Shown here: piece after piece, positions 34,279-42,973 of the stretch
Position numbering within the stretch: the first letter of the stretch is position 1
Layout: the number at the start of each line of letters is the position of its first letter
Assembly (NCBI GenBank): GCA_015233705.1
Contig: JADFXE010000001.1
Coordinates: 1-48,009 of the forward strand
Length of the DNA stretch: 48,009 nt
Direction: 5' to 3'
Source: Candidatus Omnitrophota bacterium
GTDB lineage: Bacteria > Omnitrophota > Koll11 > Zapsychrales > Fredricksoniimonadaceae
The notes under the pieces: model-generated
Databases searched by the model: none
What the model was told of the DNA's origin: nothing
Seen by the model: only the letters and a program-made list of their open reading frames with translations
Made by a program: the position numbers and the translations under genes

Positions 34279-35463
34279 ATGCCCATTGAACTAGAAAAAT
34301 TCCGTCAGATCAAGCGACAAAAGACACTGCTTGTGGTTGTCCTTGTGGCCTTGGCTCTGTTCATCATCGCAGCGCTCATGCATATCGGCGCTGGCGACGC
34401 TGAATGGGGCGGGATGTCGGTCTCCAATCCCACACCGTCACTCAGGATGGAATTCAGCATCCCTAAAGATGAACAGGGTGTGGTTGTCGACTGGGCCGAG
34501 GACCCGGCGTATTCTGCCGGCGTGCGCAGCGGCGACCTTATCAAGGCGATCAACAATCAGCCCATCACCGGTCTTCCGGATTTTCTGAAGGTCACCAACA
34601 AGACCAGCCTGCAGCCCGGCGTCCTTTTGGATATTCTTCGCAATGGCCAGCCGCTGTATATCACCATGGAGTACAAGGTCGGCATTCATGACAAATTGAA
34701 ACAAGCTCTGAATATTGATCCGGGAACAACAGGCAAAAAGAACGCGGTTGAGCCTGCTGGCAATGGCCAGGCTGGCGCAGCTGCTGCTGAAACACCGGGA
34801 ATGGTTCCTGTGGCATTCGCCAACCGTTTACCTGCTGAAACAGCCGAGGCCGGGGCCGCGCCTGTGACGGCAGCTCCGAATGTGCCTGCGGTCCAACTTC
34901 CGACCCCAAAAGAACAGGGTGCGGCGCAAAAAGAACTTGTGGAAGGTCACTGGCTGGGGATGGAGCTTATTCCGCTTGTGCCGGAACTGGCCAAGGAGTA
35001 TAAAGTCCCGCCGGATACCAAGGGTCTTCTGATCGATGAAATATGTCTTGAGGCAGCCGAATCCGGAGTGTTGGCCGGAGACATGGTTGTCGGTGTTAAT
35101 GGCTATGCCACGCCTGACCTGGTTGCTTTTACGGAAGCCACCAGACGGGTCAAGAACCGGCATCAGGCGCAGATACTTGTTTCCCGGCGCGGACAGTTGA
35201 TGGAGTTCACTATTTCTTCCGTTAGGACCATGGGTTTCTCGCAGAACGAGGCGGCCCAGCCGATCACGCCAGGTGCGCTGAGCCCTCACCGCAGCAGGAA
35301 CAAGCCGTGCACGACCTGTCATATCATCATGATCACCGGCGGACAGCTTCCGACCGATGCGGGCGATATATTGCCCAGCCCGCCGCCGATCACCAAGGGC
35401 GCGGTCGCTCCGCATGAGTACCGCGGTCAGTGCAAGAACTGCCACTTTATTCTGAAGAAATAG
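34279..35463 (+). CDS. mamP: MamP-like protein: two PDZ domains and two magnetochromes
   Basis: A 394-aa protein with one N-terminal transmembrane helix (about 16-35), PDZ1 (about 50-135), an Ala/Pro-rich linker, PDZ2 (about 225-315) and two magnetochrome motifs, C344-TTC-H348 and C385-KNC-H389, each led by the 'PIT-GA--PH' element. MamP is a c-type cytochrome with a PDZ dimer that oxidises iron(II) during magnetite growth. Two PDZ domains are unusual for MamP (one is typical), recalling MamE without the protease. Naming follows the PDZ-MCR order and absence of a protease. Confidence 0.82.
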   Translation: MPIELEKFRQIKRQKTLLVVVLVALALFIIAALMHIGAGDAEWGGMSVSNPTPSLRMEFSIPKDEQGVVVDWAEDPAYSAGVRSGDLIKAINNQPITGLPDFLKVTNKTSLQPGVLLDILRNGQPLYITMEYKVGIHDKLKQALNIDPGTTGKKNAVEPAGNGQAGAAAAETPGMVPVAFANRLPAETAEAGAAPVTAAPNVPAVQLPTPKEQGAAQKELVEGHWLGMELIPLVPELAKEYKVPPDTKGLLIDEICLEAAESGVLAGDMVVGVNGYATPDLVAFTEATRRVKNRHQAQILVSRRGQLMEFTISSVRTMGFSQNEAAQPITPGALSPHRSRNKPCTTCHIIMITGGQLPTDAGDILPSPPPITKGAVAPHEYRGQCKNCHFILKK

Positions 35464-35506
35464 CAGTGAAAATTCTTGGAAGACTTGTAAGGATGAGGAC
35501 AATCTG

Positions 35507-35782
35507 ATGAAGGTCGCAACAGTATTAAAGATAATAGCAGGACTCTTGGTCGTTGTTTTTTTTGGGTTCTTTGTCTTTGAGAATCTTGATCCTGTGCGCA
35601 TTTGGCTTCCGCTGATCAAGAACCGCCAGTGCGGTTTGATCTATATTATCGCGATCTCCTATATTATCGGCTTGTCGAACATGTTTTGGCTGATGGTCCA
35701 TTTTGGCGCCCGGATGAAGAGAAAACAGCAGGAAGGCGCGGCAGTGGAAGAGGGTCAGGAGTTATTCGAAGATGAAGCTTGA
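35507..35782 (+). CDS. mamL: LapA-domain/MamL-like small membrane protein
   Basis: A 91-aa protein with two transmembrane helices (about 7-26 and 43-64) around a short periplasmic loop (NLDPVRIWLPLIKNRQ), then a basic 'ARMKRKQQE' stretch and an acidic tail. The size, topology and basic segment after the second helix are those of MamL, required for magnetosome vesicle formation. The same layout defines the LapA (DUF1049) family, so MamL identity depends on context. It overlaps mamM by 11 nt. Confidence 0.55.
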   Translation: MKVATVLKIIAGLLVVVFFGFFVFENLDPVRIWLPLIKNRQCGLIYIIAISYIIGLSNMFWLMVHFGARMKRKQQEGAAVEEGQELFEDEA

Positions 35783-36662
35783 GAGCAAGAAAGATCCCAA
35801 GAAGTGCGAGTCCTGCGCGCGCAAGACGATCCTGCTGGGGATCGTGGCGAACATCTTTCTTGCGGCGTTTAAGCTCTTTGTCGGTTTCTTAGGACGCAGC
35901 CGTGCCTTGGTCGGCAGCGGGTTGTGCAACCTGAGCGATGTCGGCGCCTCGATCGTCGTTATTCTCGGTGTGCGTTATTCCAAAAAGCCAGCGGATGAGA
36001 AGTATCCTTACGGTTACGGCAAGATCGAGTTTATTGCCCAGGTCGGGATGAGCGCTTTGATGATCCTGGGTACGCTCGCGCTGATCCTAAGTTCGTTCAT
36101 TGTCATTGCGAAGAAGGTCATTATTATCCAGCACACGGTCGTCTTTTTTGTGGCGATCCTGAGCGCGATCATCAGCGGCCTTCTCTATAAGTTTTCCCAT
36201 TGCGGCGGCAAGGAATTGAACAGCCCTTCCTTGAAGGCCCACGCGGAGCACAACAAGATCGACGTTGTCTCAGCGCTTTTGGTCGCTGTCGGTGTGGTCC
36301 TGACGCGTTTTGGCTTGCACTGGATCGATCCTTTGATCGCTATCCTCGAGTGCGCACACGTCCTTCATGCCAGTTTCGGCATCCTCAAAGATGGGCTTAA
36401 GGGCATCATGGATACAAACCTGCCGGACACCTATCTTGAGAATATCAAGAACCGGGTCCTGTCGGTGAAGGGGATTAAGAAGGTGGGCCAGGTGCGCGCG
36501 CGCCAGACAGGACGGAAGATCGTTCTGGATGTCACTATGCAGATGGATCCGAACATCAGTGTTGTTGAGGCCAAGAGCATCAATCAGGCGGTCCGCGCTC
36601 TGTTGCGCAGCGAGGACAGGTATATCGGCAATATCGCCATACAGGTCGTTCCGGCGGAATAA
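35772..36662 (+). CDS. mamM: Cation diffusion facilitator MamM
   Basis: A 296-aa CDF transporter that brings iron into the magnetosome. Six helices are followed by a cytoplasmic dimerisation domain. An N-terminal CESC pair, 'KKPADEKYPYGYGKIEFI', metal-site D56 and H160/D164 (HNKID), and 'WIDPLIAILE' match MamM better than MamB. The next gene is the MamB counterpart, so the pair may form the known heterodimer. Confidence 0.87.
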   Translation: MKLESKKDPKKCESCARKTILLGIVANIFLAAFKLFVGFLGRSRALVGSGLCNLSDVGASIVVILGVRYSKKPADEKYPYGYGKIEFIAQVGMSALMILGTLALILSSFIVIAKKVIIIQHTVVFFVAILSAIISGLLYKFSHCGGKELNSPSLKAHAEHNKIDVVSALLVAVGVVLTRFGLHWIDPLIAILECAHVLHASFGILKDGLKGIMDTNLPDTYLENIKNRVLSVKGIKKVGQVRARQTGRKIVLDVTMQMDPNISVVEAKSINQAVRALLRSEDRYIGNIAIQVVPAE

Positions 36663-36670
36663 GGTAGGTT

Positions 36671-37582
36671 ATGCAGGATAAATGTATCCGTTGCGGCAAG
36701 ATCGTTCCCTGGGTCGTTCTCATGGGGAACCTGACGCTCGCGATCTTTCAGATCTACGTCGGATATGTCGCCAAGTCCAAGGGGCTTGTGGCTGACGGTA
36801 TCCATTCCGGGACCGACGTGGTCACGACCATGATGGTTATCGTCACGGTCGCGCTTTCCAGTCACAAGGATGACAAGAAATATCCCTGGGGTTTGGGTAA
36901 ATCTGAGTTTTTAGGCGCGGTTTTTGCTTACGTTCTGCTCTTTGGTATCTCAGTAATGATCCTGGTCGACGCGCTCGCAGTGATCACCAGCGGTGTCATT
37001 CGTCCGCCGCACATGGCCGCGTTTTTTGCCGCCGGTGTGGCGATCCTGGCGAATTTCATTTTGTCGTCTTACGGGTTTTGCGCCGGAAAGAAATTGAATT
37101 CGCCGGCCATGATCGCCAATGCCCAGGAAAACCGTTCGGACATGCTTTCCAGCATCGCAGTTCTGGTTGGTGTTTTCGCGGCGAACGTCGGTTTTCCGAT
37201 CGTTGACGCGCTAGCCGCTATCTTTGTTGGTCTTATGATCATGAAGTCGGCCGTCACGCTGGGGCTGCAGGCCTTCAAGAATCTTATTGATGAAGCGCTG
37301 CCGGGTGATCGGGAGAAACTTATCACCGAAGAAGCGATGCAATATAGGGAAGTGAGAGGCGTCAATTATGTCCACGCCCGTCGGGTGGGGCAAAAGGCCT
37401 GGATCGACATAGAGATCATCATTGACCCGAAAAGGACGGTCAAGGAAGGGCATGCGATCTGCCGCGAAGTGCGTGCCGCCTTGATGCGCCGTTTTGTTCA
37501 GATCAAGGATGTGACCATTTCTTTCACCTGTAAGGAAAATCTGGTCGTGAAGCCGAATGCGCCGCTTGCGGCGAAAAAGTAG
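36671..37582 (+). CDS. mamB: Cation diffusion facilitator MamB
   Basis: A 303-aa CDF transporter. 'CIRCGKIVPW' at the start, 'LVADGIHSGTDVV' (D49), 'NSPAMIANAQENRSDMLSS' (N154 and D157 in place of the usual His-Asp) and 'GFPIVDALAAI' follow Magnetospirillum MamB closely. MamB is essential for vesicle formation and imports iron together with MamM. The Asn in place of a His site residue is shared with known MamB. Confidence 0.89.
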   Translation: MQDKCIRCGKIVPWVVLMGNLTLAIFQIYVGYVAKSKGLVADGIHSGTDVVTTMMVIVTVALSSHKDDKKYPWGLGKSEFLGAVFAYVLLFGISVMILVDALAVITSGVIRPPHMAAFFAAGVAILANFILSSYGFCAGKKLNSPAMIANAQENRSDMLSSIAVLVGVFAANVGFPIVDALAAIFVGLMIMKSAVTLGLQAFKNLIDEALPGDREKLITEEAMQYREVRGVNYVHARRVGQKAWIDIEIIIDPKRTVKEGHAICREVRAALMRRFVQIKDVTISFTCKENLVVKPNAPLAAKK

Positions 37583-37628
37583 TTCAAAAAGGTTGTTCAA
37601 AAAAGTTTAATAACGTACGGAGGAAGTC

Positions 37629-38468
37629 ATGGAAGAGCTCAAGAAACATAAAAGACACGAAGACGCAGAAGAAAAGAAGGGCCTGTTCGACGCCCCGGAA
37701 GCGACCGCCACGGTCGATGAGGTTGCGGAGCCTGAAGAGGCGACCATGGAAGAAAAGAAGTCGGTTATCAAGCGCCATGTGAAAGCGAAGAGGGCCAAGA
37801 AGGAAGAGCAGAAGCCCGCGATCACCGAGAAATTCAAGGTCGCGGCCAGTGTGTCCTTATCTGCTGCCGAGCGGATCATCAATGGTCTTTCTCAGGCTTA
37901 TCAGAACGTCTTTGTCGCGCCGCCTGAGACCAAGGTCAACTTTAACGAGGAGCAGGGGTTTAAGTATTTTGAGAAGGGTGACTACGAGAAGGCCAAGGAT
38001 TTCTTCCTGTCCTACTTTGAGGAGAGCGGTAAAGAGACCGACGCCGAGGTCATTTACATGATCGCCATGTGCCACAAGAACATGGATGAGTATAAAGAGG
38101 CGATCGAGTATCTGCGCAAGGCCGACAAGCTGGAGCAGGATGATCCGAACATCATCACCGAGCTCGGCGATTGTCTGGTCGCGATCGAGGAGTACTCGGA
38201 GGCGATCACTTATCTGAAGAAGGCGGCCGAGATCCATCCGGACCACGCCGACATTTATTATCATCTTGGCACCTGCTATGAGAAGACCGAGCAGATCGAA
38301 GAGGCCAAGAAATTTTACAAGAAGGCCATTGACCTTGAGCCGCGCGAGGCCGTATATTACCAGGCTTTGGGGTTTGTCTACGAGAGTTCCGGCAATCATA
38401 AGGATGCCATCGTGTGTTTCAAGAAGGCTATGGAAGTCGAGAAAGGCCAGAAACGGGCAGGGAATTAA
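37629..38468 (+). CDS. mamA: TPR scaffold protein MamA
   Basis: A 279-aa cytoplasmic protein with about five TPR motifs from residue 105 to 275, such as 'AIEYLRKADKLEQDDPNIITELGD' and 'AITYLKKAAEIHPDHADIYYHLG' helix pairs. MamA coats the magnetosome surface. The first 80 residues form a Lys/Glu-rich extension absent in classical MamA (about 217 aa). The ATG follows GGAGGAAG. It lies right after mamB, the usual A-B neighbourhood. Confidence 0.82.
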   Translation: MEELKKHKRHEDAEEKKGLFDAPEATATVDEVAEPEEATMEEKKSVIKRHVKAKRAKKEEQKPAITEKFKVAASVSLSAAERIINGLSQAYQNVFVAPPETKVNFNEEQGFKYFEKGDYEKAKDFFLSYFEESGKETDAEVIYMIAMCHKNMDEYKEAIEYLRKADKLEQDDPNIITELGDCLVAIEEYSEAITYLKKAAEIHPDHADIYYHLGTCYEKTEQIEEAKKFYKKAIDLEPREAVYYQALGFVYESSGNHKDAIVCFKKAMEVEKGQKRAGN

Positions 38469-38553
38469 AAGAGCTTTCAGCCATCAGCGATCAGCTGTCA
38501 GCAGCTGAAAGCTGACAGCTGAAGGCTGTAAGCTTAAAAAAGGATGTGCGGGC
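38469..38553. repeat. Intergenic CAGC/CTGA-rich hairpin repeat, copy 5
   Basis: GAGCTTTCAGCCATCAGCGATCAGCTGTCAGC pairs with the following GCTGAAAGCTGACAGCTGAAGGCTG to give one of the longest hairpins of the set. It lies between mamA and mamQ. Confidence 0.8.
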
Positions 38554-39375
38554 ATGAGAATATCGGATACGGTCAAAAGGATGTTCCCCAGCGATTTTCA
38601 GGAGCTGCGGCCGGTTAAGAAACATTGGTGGAACAAGATCGACTTCAGCAAGCTGGAGAACAAGTATATTGTCCTTGGCCTTGCCGCGGTCCTTTTGATC
38701 CTCGGATCAGGTATTTATTACTACAATCATTTTGTCAACCTTTCGCGGTTCACGGAAATGGAACAGCACCAGATTGAGGTGCAGATGCAGCGCAAGAGGA
38801 ATTTGGCTGTCGGCCTGGCCAGGATGGTCATTGCTTACGCCGAGCACGAACGCACCATGTATGAGTACATGGCTGACAAACGCGCCGAGAATATCGGCAA
38901 GACCGAGCAGCTCATGGAAACGCTCAAGCAGGGCGGGCTTTTGGACCTGGCCAAGACGAACGGCGGGAATATAGAGAATGCCATGGCCAAGTTCATGGCT
39001 GTTGCCGAGGCATATCCGCAGCTTAAGTTGAGCGAGAATTTCCAGAAGCTGATGGACGCGCTGGTCATCAGTGAAGACCGCATTGCCGAGAGCCGCATGG
39101 AGTACAACAAGGCGGCCAGTATTTTTCATACGGCGGTGCGCAACTTCCCTGGATGCATTTACGCGTGGGCCTTCGGATATAAGGAAAGAATGTTCCATTA
39201 TGCGCAGGTGGATCAGGATGTCACCAGGGCCAATATTATTCCTTATCGGGTGACTGGCAATCCTGACTCCCAGGATTATCTGAATCCCAGGAAGGCTGAT
39301 GAGAATTTGACTCCTGATGCCGTTACTGCGACGACGTCCAATAGTGTTCCGGCAGCCCAAACGCCAACGAAATAA
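38554..39375 (+). CDS. mamQ: LemA-fold magnetosome protein MamQ
   Basis: A 273-aa protein with one transmembrane helix (about 33-52) and a long helical LemA-type domain (about 60-215; 'QMQRKRNLAVGLARMV', 'AYPQLKLSENFQKLMDAL', 'SRMEYNKAASIFHTAVRNFPG'). MamQ is required for magnetosome membrane invagination. The A/M/B/Q neighbourhood supports MamQ over housekeeping LemA. The C-terminal 40 residues are Thr/Pro-rich and probably disordered. Confidence 0.85.
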   Translation: MRISDTVKRMFPSDFQELRPVKKHWWNKIDFSKLENKYIVLGLAAVLLILGSGIYYYNHFVNLSRFTEMEQHQIEVQMQRKRNLAVGLARMVIAYAEHERTMYEYMADKRAENIGKTEQLMETLKQGGLLDLAKTNGGNIENAMAKFMAVAEAYPQLKLSENFQKLMDALVISEDRIAESRMEYNKAASIFHTAVRNFPGCIYAWAFGYKERMFHYAQVDQDVTRANIIPYRVTGNPDSQDYLNPRKADENLTPDAVTATTSNSVPAAQTPTK

Positions 39376-39390
39376 TAAGAGGATAATGCG

Positions 39391-41193
39391 ATGCCTTTAG
39401 ATATCCGACGTTCTCTGCAGGAAGACAAGCTGAGCCATTTTAAGAAATTTCCGTTCATGGAGGCGGCAATCGCCCTGGTGGTGATTGTTGTCTTGGCTGC
39501 GCTTTTCATGGATACCCGCAGCATGCCGCAGCGGGGCATGCCGCGTCTGGCTCAGTCAGGCGGCACGAACGCCATCGAGTTTGACGGCATTACGGTGAAT
39601 CCTGTCATTGCCAAGGACTTTAACCTGCCGCAGGTGGCGGGCGTTTTGGTTAACGATGTTCCCAAAGGTTCGGCCCGGCGCTTGATCGATATCCGCCGCG
39701 GTGACGTTATCCTCAAATGCAACAATGTGGATGTCCAGTCAGCCAATCACCTGGCGTATCTGATGTCGCTGAGCAAGCCGGGGGACAAGATCAGCTTTTC
39801 CATTTCGCGTAACGGCCGGACCCTGAGCATGAGCGACACGATCCCGGTCAATGCCGGTCTTGATATTTTCGGGGCCAATGGCCGGGACATTATTGTTGTT
39901 CTGGTCATTATCGCGGTTACCTTTACCATGCTGTTCCTGAACCTCTTCAACCGCACGGTGTGCGTCACGCTCGGAGCGGTCCTCATGCTGGTCGCGGGTT
40001 CGGTCTTTGGGTTTTACAATCAGTCGGAAGCCTTCGATGCCATCCGGATGAGCCCCATCTTCATCTTTATCGGGATGAGCATCTTTTCTATTTTCCTGGA
40101 GGACCTTAGGGTTTTCGAATATGTGTCCAAGCGCGGCATTGTTTTCTTCAAGGCTGACACGGTCAAGGTGATCATGGCCATGTGCGTCATGACCTTTATC
40201 GCCTCGGCGTTCGTTAATAATATGGTGATCATCCTGGCGGTCATCCCGATCACCATTTACGCGGCCAAGGGTATGGATTTTGACCCGATCCCGGTCATTG
40301 TGGCGGAGATCATTTCCTCTGTTATGGGCGGGAACATCACGCCAATCGGGGACTTTTCAAACATGTTGATGGCGTCATCCGCCGGGCTTTCGTTCCTGGA
40401 CTTTCTGATCGTCATGGGGCCGATTTGCTGTATTTTCCTGGGCGCTTTCCTCTGGTATCTGTGGTATTTCGAATTGCGCCACAAGGAGAAGGTTAAGTCC
40501 GTGAAACTTCAGAAGGCCTTCTTGAGCAAGGTCGAGAAAGAAGTGGAAACCATGCACATGGATTGGCCTCGGATCAAGCGGGTCCTGTTTATCCTCGGCT
40601 GTGTGCTGGTGGCTTTCATGGTCCTGCCGGCGTTCCGGGTCCGCTTGGCGCCGATCGCCATGGGCGGCGGGTTCTTGCTTCTTGCTATTGAGAACCACAA
40701 GGCCAAAGAAGTCCTCAAGAAGATCAGCCTGACTGACATCCTGTTCTTTGTCGCGCTGTTTCTGATCGTCGGCGGCGCGCTGTACGCCGGGCTTTTGAAG
40801 GTCATTTCGAATTCCCTTCTGACCATGGCCATGGGCAATAAGATCCTGTATCCGATCCTGCTCATGCTGATGGCGACCATTTTGACCGCGCTTCTGAATT
40901 CCGGGCCGGCGACCGCGTTTCTCGTGCCGGTGGTCATGTCGTCAGGGTTTGCTGATTTTACGGATGTGGTTTGGTGGGCCTTGAATCTGGGTTCGATCGC
41001 CGGAGCATGTCTGTGTATTTCGGGCGCCAGTGCCGGGATCATCTCCCAGACCATGGTCGAGGAACTGGGAGGCGGTCTCAGGAAAAATGAAGGCCTGACC
41101 TTTGCCACTTACAGCCGTCGGGGGATCCCGGCGGCCATCATGGTCCTGGGGATCGGGACCATTTATCTGATCTTTTTAAGCATGCTTCCATAA
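39391..41193 (+). CDS. mamN: PDZ domain fused to a MamN-like ion transporter
   Basis: A 600-aa protein. A first helix (about 23-40) leads to a periplasmic PDZ domain (about 60-150; 'VAGVLVNDVPKGSARRLIDIRRGDVIL'), then eleven or so helices of the ArsB/NhaD/citrate transporter superfamily, with 'FVNNMVIILAVIPI' and 'GGNITPIGDFSNML' in the substrate region. MamN (about 437 aa) lacks a PDZ domain and is thought to export protons formed during magnetite growth. The fusion would place the pump near other PDZ partners. Confidence 0.82.
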   Translation: MPLDIRRSLQEDKLSHFKKFPFMEAAIALVVIVVLAALFMDTRSMPQRGMPRLAQSGGTNAIEFDGITVNPVIAKDFNLPQVAGVLVNDVPKGSARRLIDIRRGDVILKCNNVDVQSANHLAYLMSLSKPGDKISFSISRNGRTLSMSDTIPVNAGLDIFGANGRDIIVVLVIIAVTFTMLFLNLFNRTVCVTLGAVLMLVAGSVFGFYNQSEAFDAIRMSPIFIFIGMSIFSIFLEDLRVFEYVSKRGIVFFKADTVKVIMAMCVMTFIASAFVNNMVIILAVIPITIYAAKGMDFDPIPVIVAEIISSVMGGNITPIGDFSNMLMASSAGLSFLDFLIVMGPICCIFLGAFLWYLWYFELRHKEKVKSVKLQKAFLSKVEKEVETMHMDWPRIKRVLFILGCVLVAFMVLPAFRVRLAPIAMGGGFLLLAIENHKAKEVLKKISLTDILFFVALFLIVGGALYAGLLKVISNSLLTMAMGNKILYPILLMLMATILTALLNSGPATAFLVPVVMSSGFADFTDVVWWALNLGSIAGACLCISGASAGIISQTMVEELGGGLRKNEGLTFATYSRRGIPAAIMVLGIGTIYLIFLSMLP

Positions 41194-41205
41194 CAAGGAT
41201 ACTCC

Positions 41206-42252
41206 ATGTCTGACAAGAATGAAGCAGTTTACGATTGGACGAGTTATGTCAAGATAGGCCTGGTTGTGGCCGTTGTTCTTCTGGCGTTTGTGGCCATGTT
41301 CAGCCCGTCTAAGACCGCGGCCCCGGCGGCGCAGTCGATGCAGCTTTCGTTGGGTGGGCAGCAATCGATCCTGGCCGCGCTGCCGCAGGCGATAGGTCAG
41401 CCTGCTGCCGGCCCGACTGTCATTCCGGATCAGCCGTTCTGGATCCTGGTCGCGACCGGTTTTCTGATCGGATGTTACGGGACCATTGTCGGTATTGGCG
41501 GCGGTCCGATCATCCTGCCGCTGCTGGTATTTTTTTACGGTTGGGAGAATGAACTTCTGGTGGCCACGTCACTTTTTATCGTCTTTTTGAATGCCGGCTC
41601 TGGCTGTCTCGGTTATTCCATGCAAAAGCGAATCGACTATAAGGGCGGTCTGCAGTTCACGCTGGCGGCTATGCCCGGTGCTCTGATATCAAGTTTCACG
41701 CATCATCTGGTTAACCTGAGTTTCTTCAATGTCATCTTTGGTGTCTTTCTGATCTTCCTTTCTGTTTATACGATCTTCAGCGTCGGTCGGGTGGACAAAA
41801 CCGATGCTCAGGAACAGGAACTTCTCAAGGTGGCCAAGGCCGAAGGATACCGCCGGGTCAGGTTTACGGACAGCTTTGGCGTTAAGTATGATTTTTATTC
41901 GAACGACAAGCTTGGTATCGCGATGAACCTGCTGTTGGGATTCTTTTGCGGATTTCTTGGTATCGGCGGCGGCGTGTTCCAGGTGCCGATCCTGATATTC
42001 CTCTTGAGATATCCGTCGCATATTGCGACCGCGACGAGCCACTTTGTCACGCTTTTGACCTGCGCGATCGCGCTGTTGCCGCACGTCTTTTTGGGCAATG
42101 TCTGTTATGGTGAAGCCATGTGGATGGGTGTTGGCGTCATCGCCGGCGCTCAGCTTGGCGCGCGTATCGCGCCCAAGCTGAACACCAAGGTCACGCTGTA
42201 TCTGTTCGTGGTCATTCTGGTGGTCCTGGCGATCAAATTATTCTTTGTGTAA
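41206..42252 (+). CDS. TauE/SafE permease, like the C-terminal half of MamO
   Basis: A 348-aa protein. A first helix (about 10-28) and a Pro/Ala-rich spacer precede eight helices of the TauE/SafE family, with paired motifs 'GTIVGIGGGPIILPLLV' and 'GFLGIGGGVFQVPILIFLL'. In proteobacterial MamO a protease-like domain is fused to a TauE domain. Here only the permease half exists, as a separate gene in the cluster. The substrate (an anion or organosulfonate in other members) is unknown in magnetosomes. Confidence 0.78.
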   Translation: MSDKNEAVYDWTSYVKIGLVVAVVLLAFVAMFSPSKTAAPAAQSMQLSLGGQQSILAALPQAIGQPAAGPTVIPDQPFWILVATGFLIGCYGTIVGIGGGPIILPLLVFFYGWENELLVATSLFIVFLNAGSGCLGYSMQKRIDYKGGLQFTLAAMPGALISSFTHHLVNLSFFNVIFGVFLIFLSVYTIFSVGRVDKTDAQEQELLKVAKAEGYRRVRFTDSFGVKYDFYSNDKLGIAMNLLLGFFCGFLGIGGGVFQVPILIFLLRYPSHIATATSHFVTLLTCAIALLPHVFLGNVCYGEAMWMGVGVIAGAQLGARIAPKLNTKVTLYLFVVILVVLAIKLFFV

Positions 42253-42344
42253 TCGGAGCCAGCAGCTACCAGCCGTCAGCTATCAGAAGCTGACAGCTGC
42301 TGAGGGCTGAAGCTTGATAGCTGAAAGCTCAGAAGGAGATCGGA
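42253..42344. repeat. Intergenic CAGC/CTGA-rich hairpin repeat, copy 6
   Basis: CAGCAGCTACCAGCCGTCAGCTATCAGAAGCTGACAGCTGCTGAGGGCTGAAGCTTGATAGCTGAAAGCT form an extended, imperfect stem-loop between the TauE-like gene and the lipoprotein gene. GAAGGAGAT at the end is the ribosome binding site of the latter. Confidence 0.78.
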
Positions 42345-42929
42345 ATGAAAAAAATTCTGTTGGCAGCGACGTTGGCTCTTGTGTCGTCGGGTTGCTGCAG
42401 TCTGTCCCCGCTCCCGAGCAATGACGCATCCCATCTTACTCCGAGAATTGAGACGGCACTCGCTGGCAAGGGGAGTATCAAGGAAATGGTTGTCCTTAAT
42501 TTGGGCAATGCGCGCACACTCATTATTAAGCTGAACCTAGACCCGGCTATTGAGGAAGAGTATGCTCTCAATGCCATGCGCGCTTTGGAGCGTGATCCTG
42601 CGATCCCCATGGTTGACGATGTGTCCGTTGTGGTGGAACAGACTAAAAAGGTTGCTTTATCAAGGCAGATGCTCAGTGGGGCTGCCCAGGGATTTGTGCA
42701 GGGACTGGCCGGTGTTTCCGGGCCAGTAAGCACTGATTCAACGGATGATGTGACCACGTTCTCCTGTTACAGCACCAGGGAAGATCTGTTGAATGGTAAG
42801 GAGCCTATAGTGAAGGTCCGCCATGCAGTTTACGTTTCAGGGCGGTATGAGGGGCAGAGCACAGATTCCCTCTGGTTGACTGAGAAGAAAGAGAATAAAG
42901 ATAACAAAACTCCCGGGGCGAAAGAGTAG
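42345..42929 (+). CDS. Predicted lipoprotein of unknown function
   Basis: A 194-aa protein with a signal peptide and lipobox LVSSGC (C17 lipidated). The middle has a short beta-alpha pattern ('MVVLNLGNARTLIIKLNL') and a hydrophobic glycine-rich stretch (about 105-125, 'GAAQGFVQGLAGVSG'). The tail is Lys/Glu-rich. I do not recognise a family. It sits between clear magnetosome genes, so an envelope role tied to that cluster is possible. Confidence 0.6.
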   Translation: MKKILLAATLALVSSGCCSLSPLPSNDASHLTPRIETALAGKGSIKEMVVLNLGNARTLIIKLNLDPAIEEEYALNAMRALERDPAIPMVDDVSVVVEQTKKVALSRQMLSGAAQGFVQGLAGVSGPVSTDSTDDVTTFSCYSTREDLLNGKEPIVKVRHAVYVSGRYEGQSTDSLWLTEKKENKDNKTPGAKE

Positions 42930-42973
42930 GCTCGGGATACTTGGCGCTGGCATGCGTCTTAGAAAGGGATCCT

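Noticed and set aside
32418..35463. CXXCH motifs as ordinary multiheme cytochrome c
   Set aside because: Each motif is preceded by a 'P--A--PH' element and occurs singly or in a pair after PDZ or linker regions, which is the magnetochrome layout.
38554..39375. MamQ as housekeeping LemA
   Set aside because: Position between mamA and mamN-like genes and a long divergent tail favour MamQ; a tree would decide.
19144..42344. Intergenic repeats as a CRISPR array
   Set aside because: The units are short, irregular, self-complementary and dispersed in separate gaps; there are no regular spacers and no cas genes.
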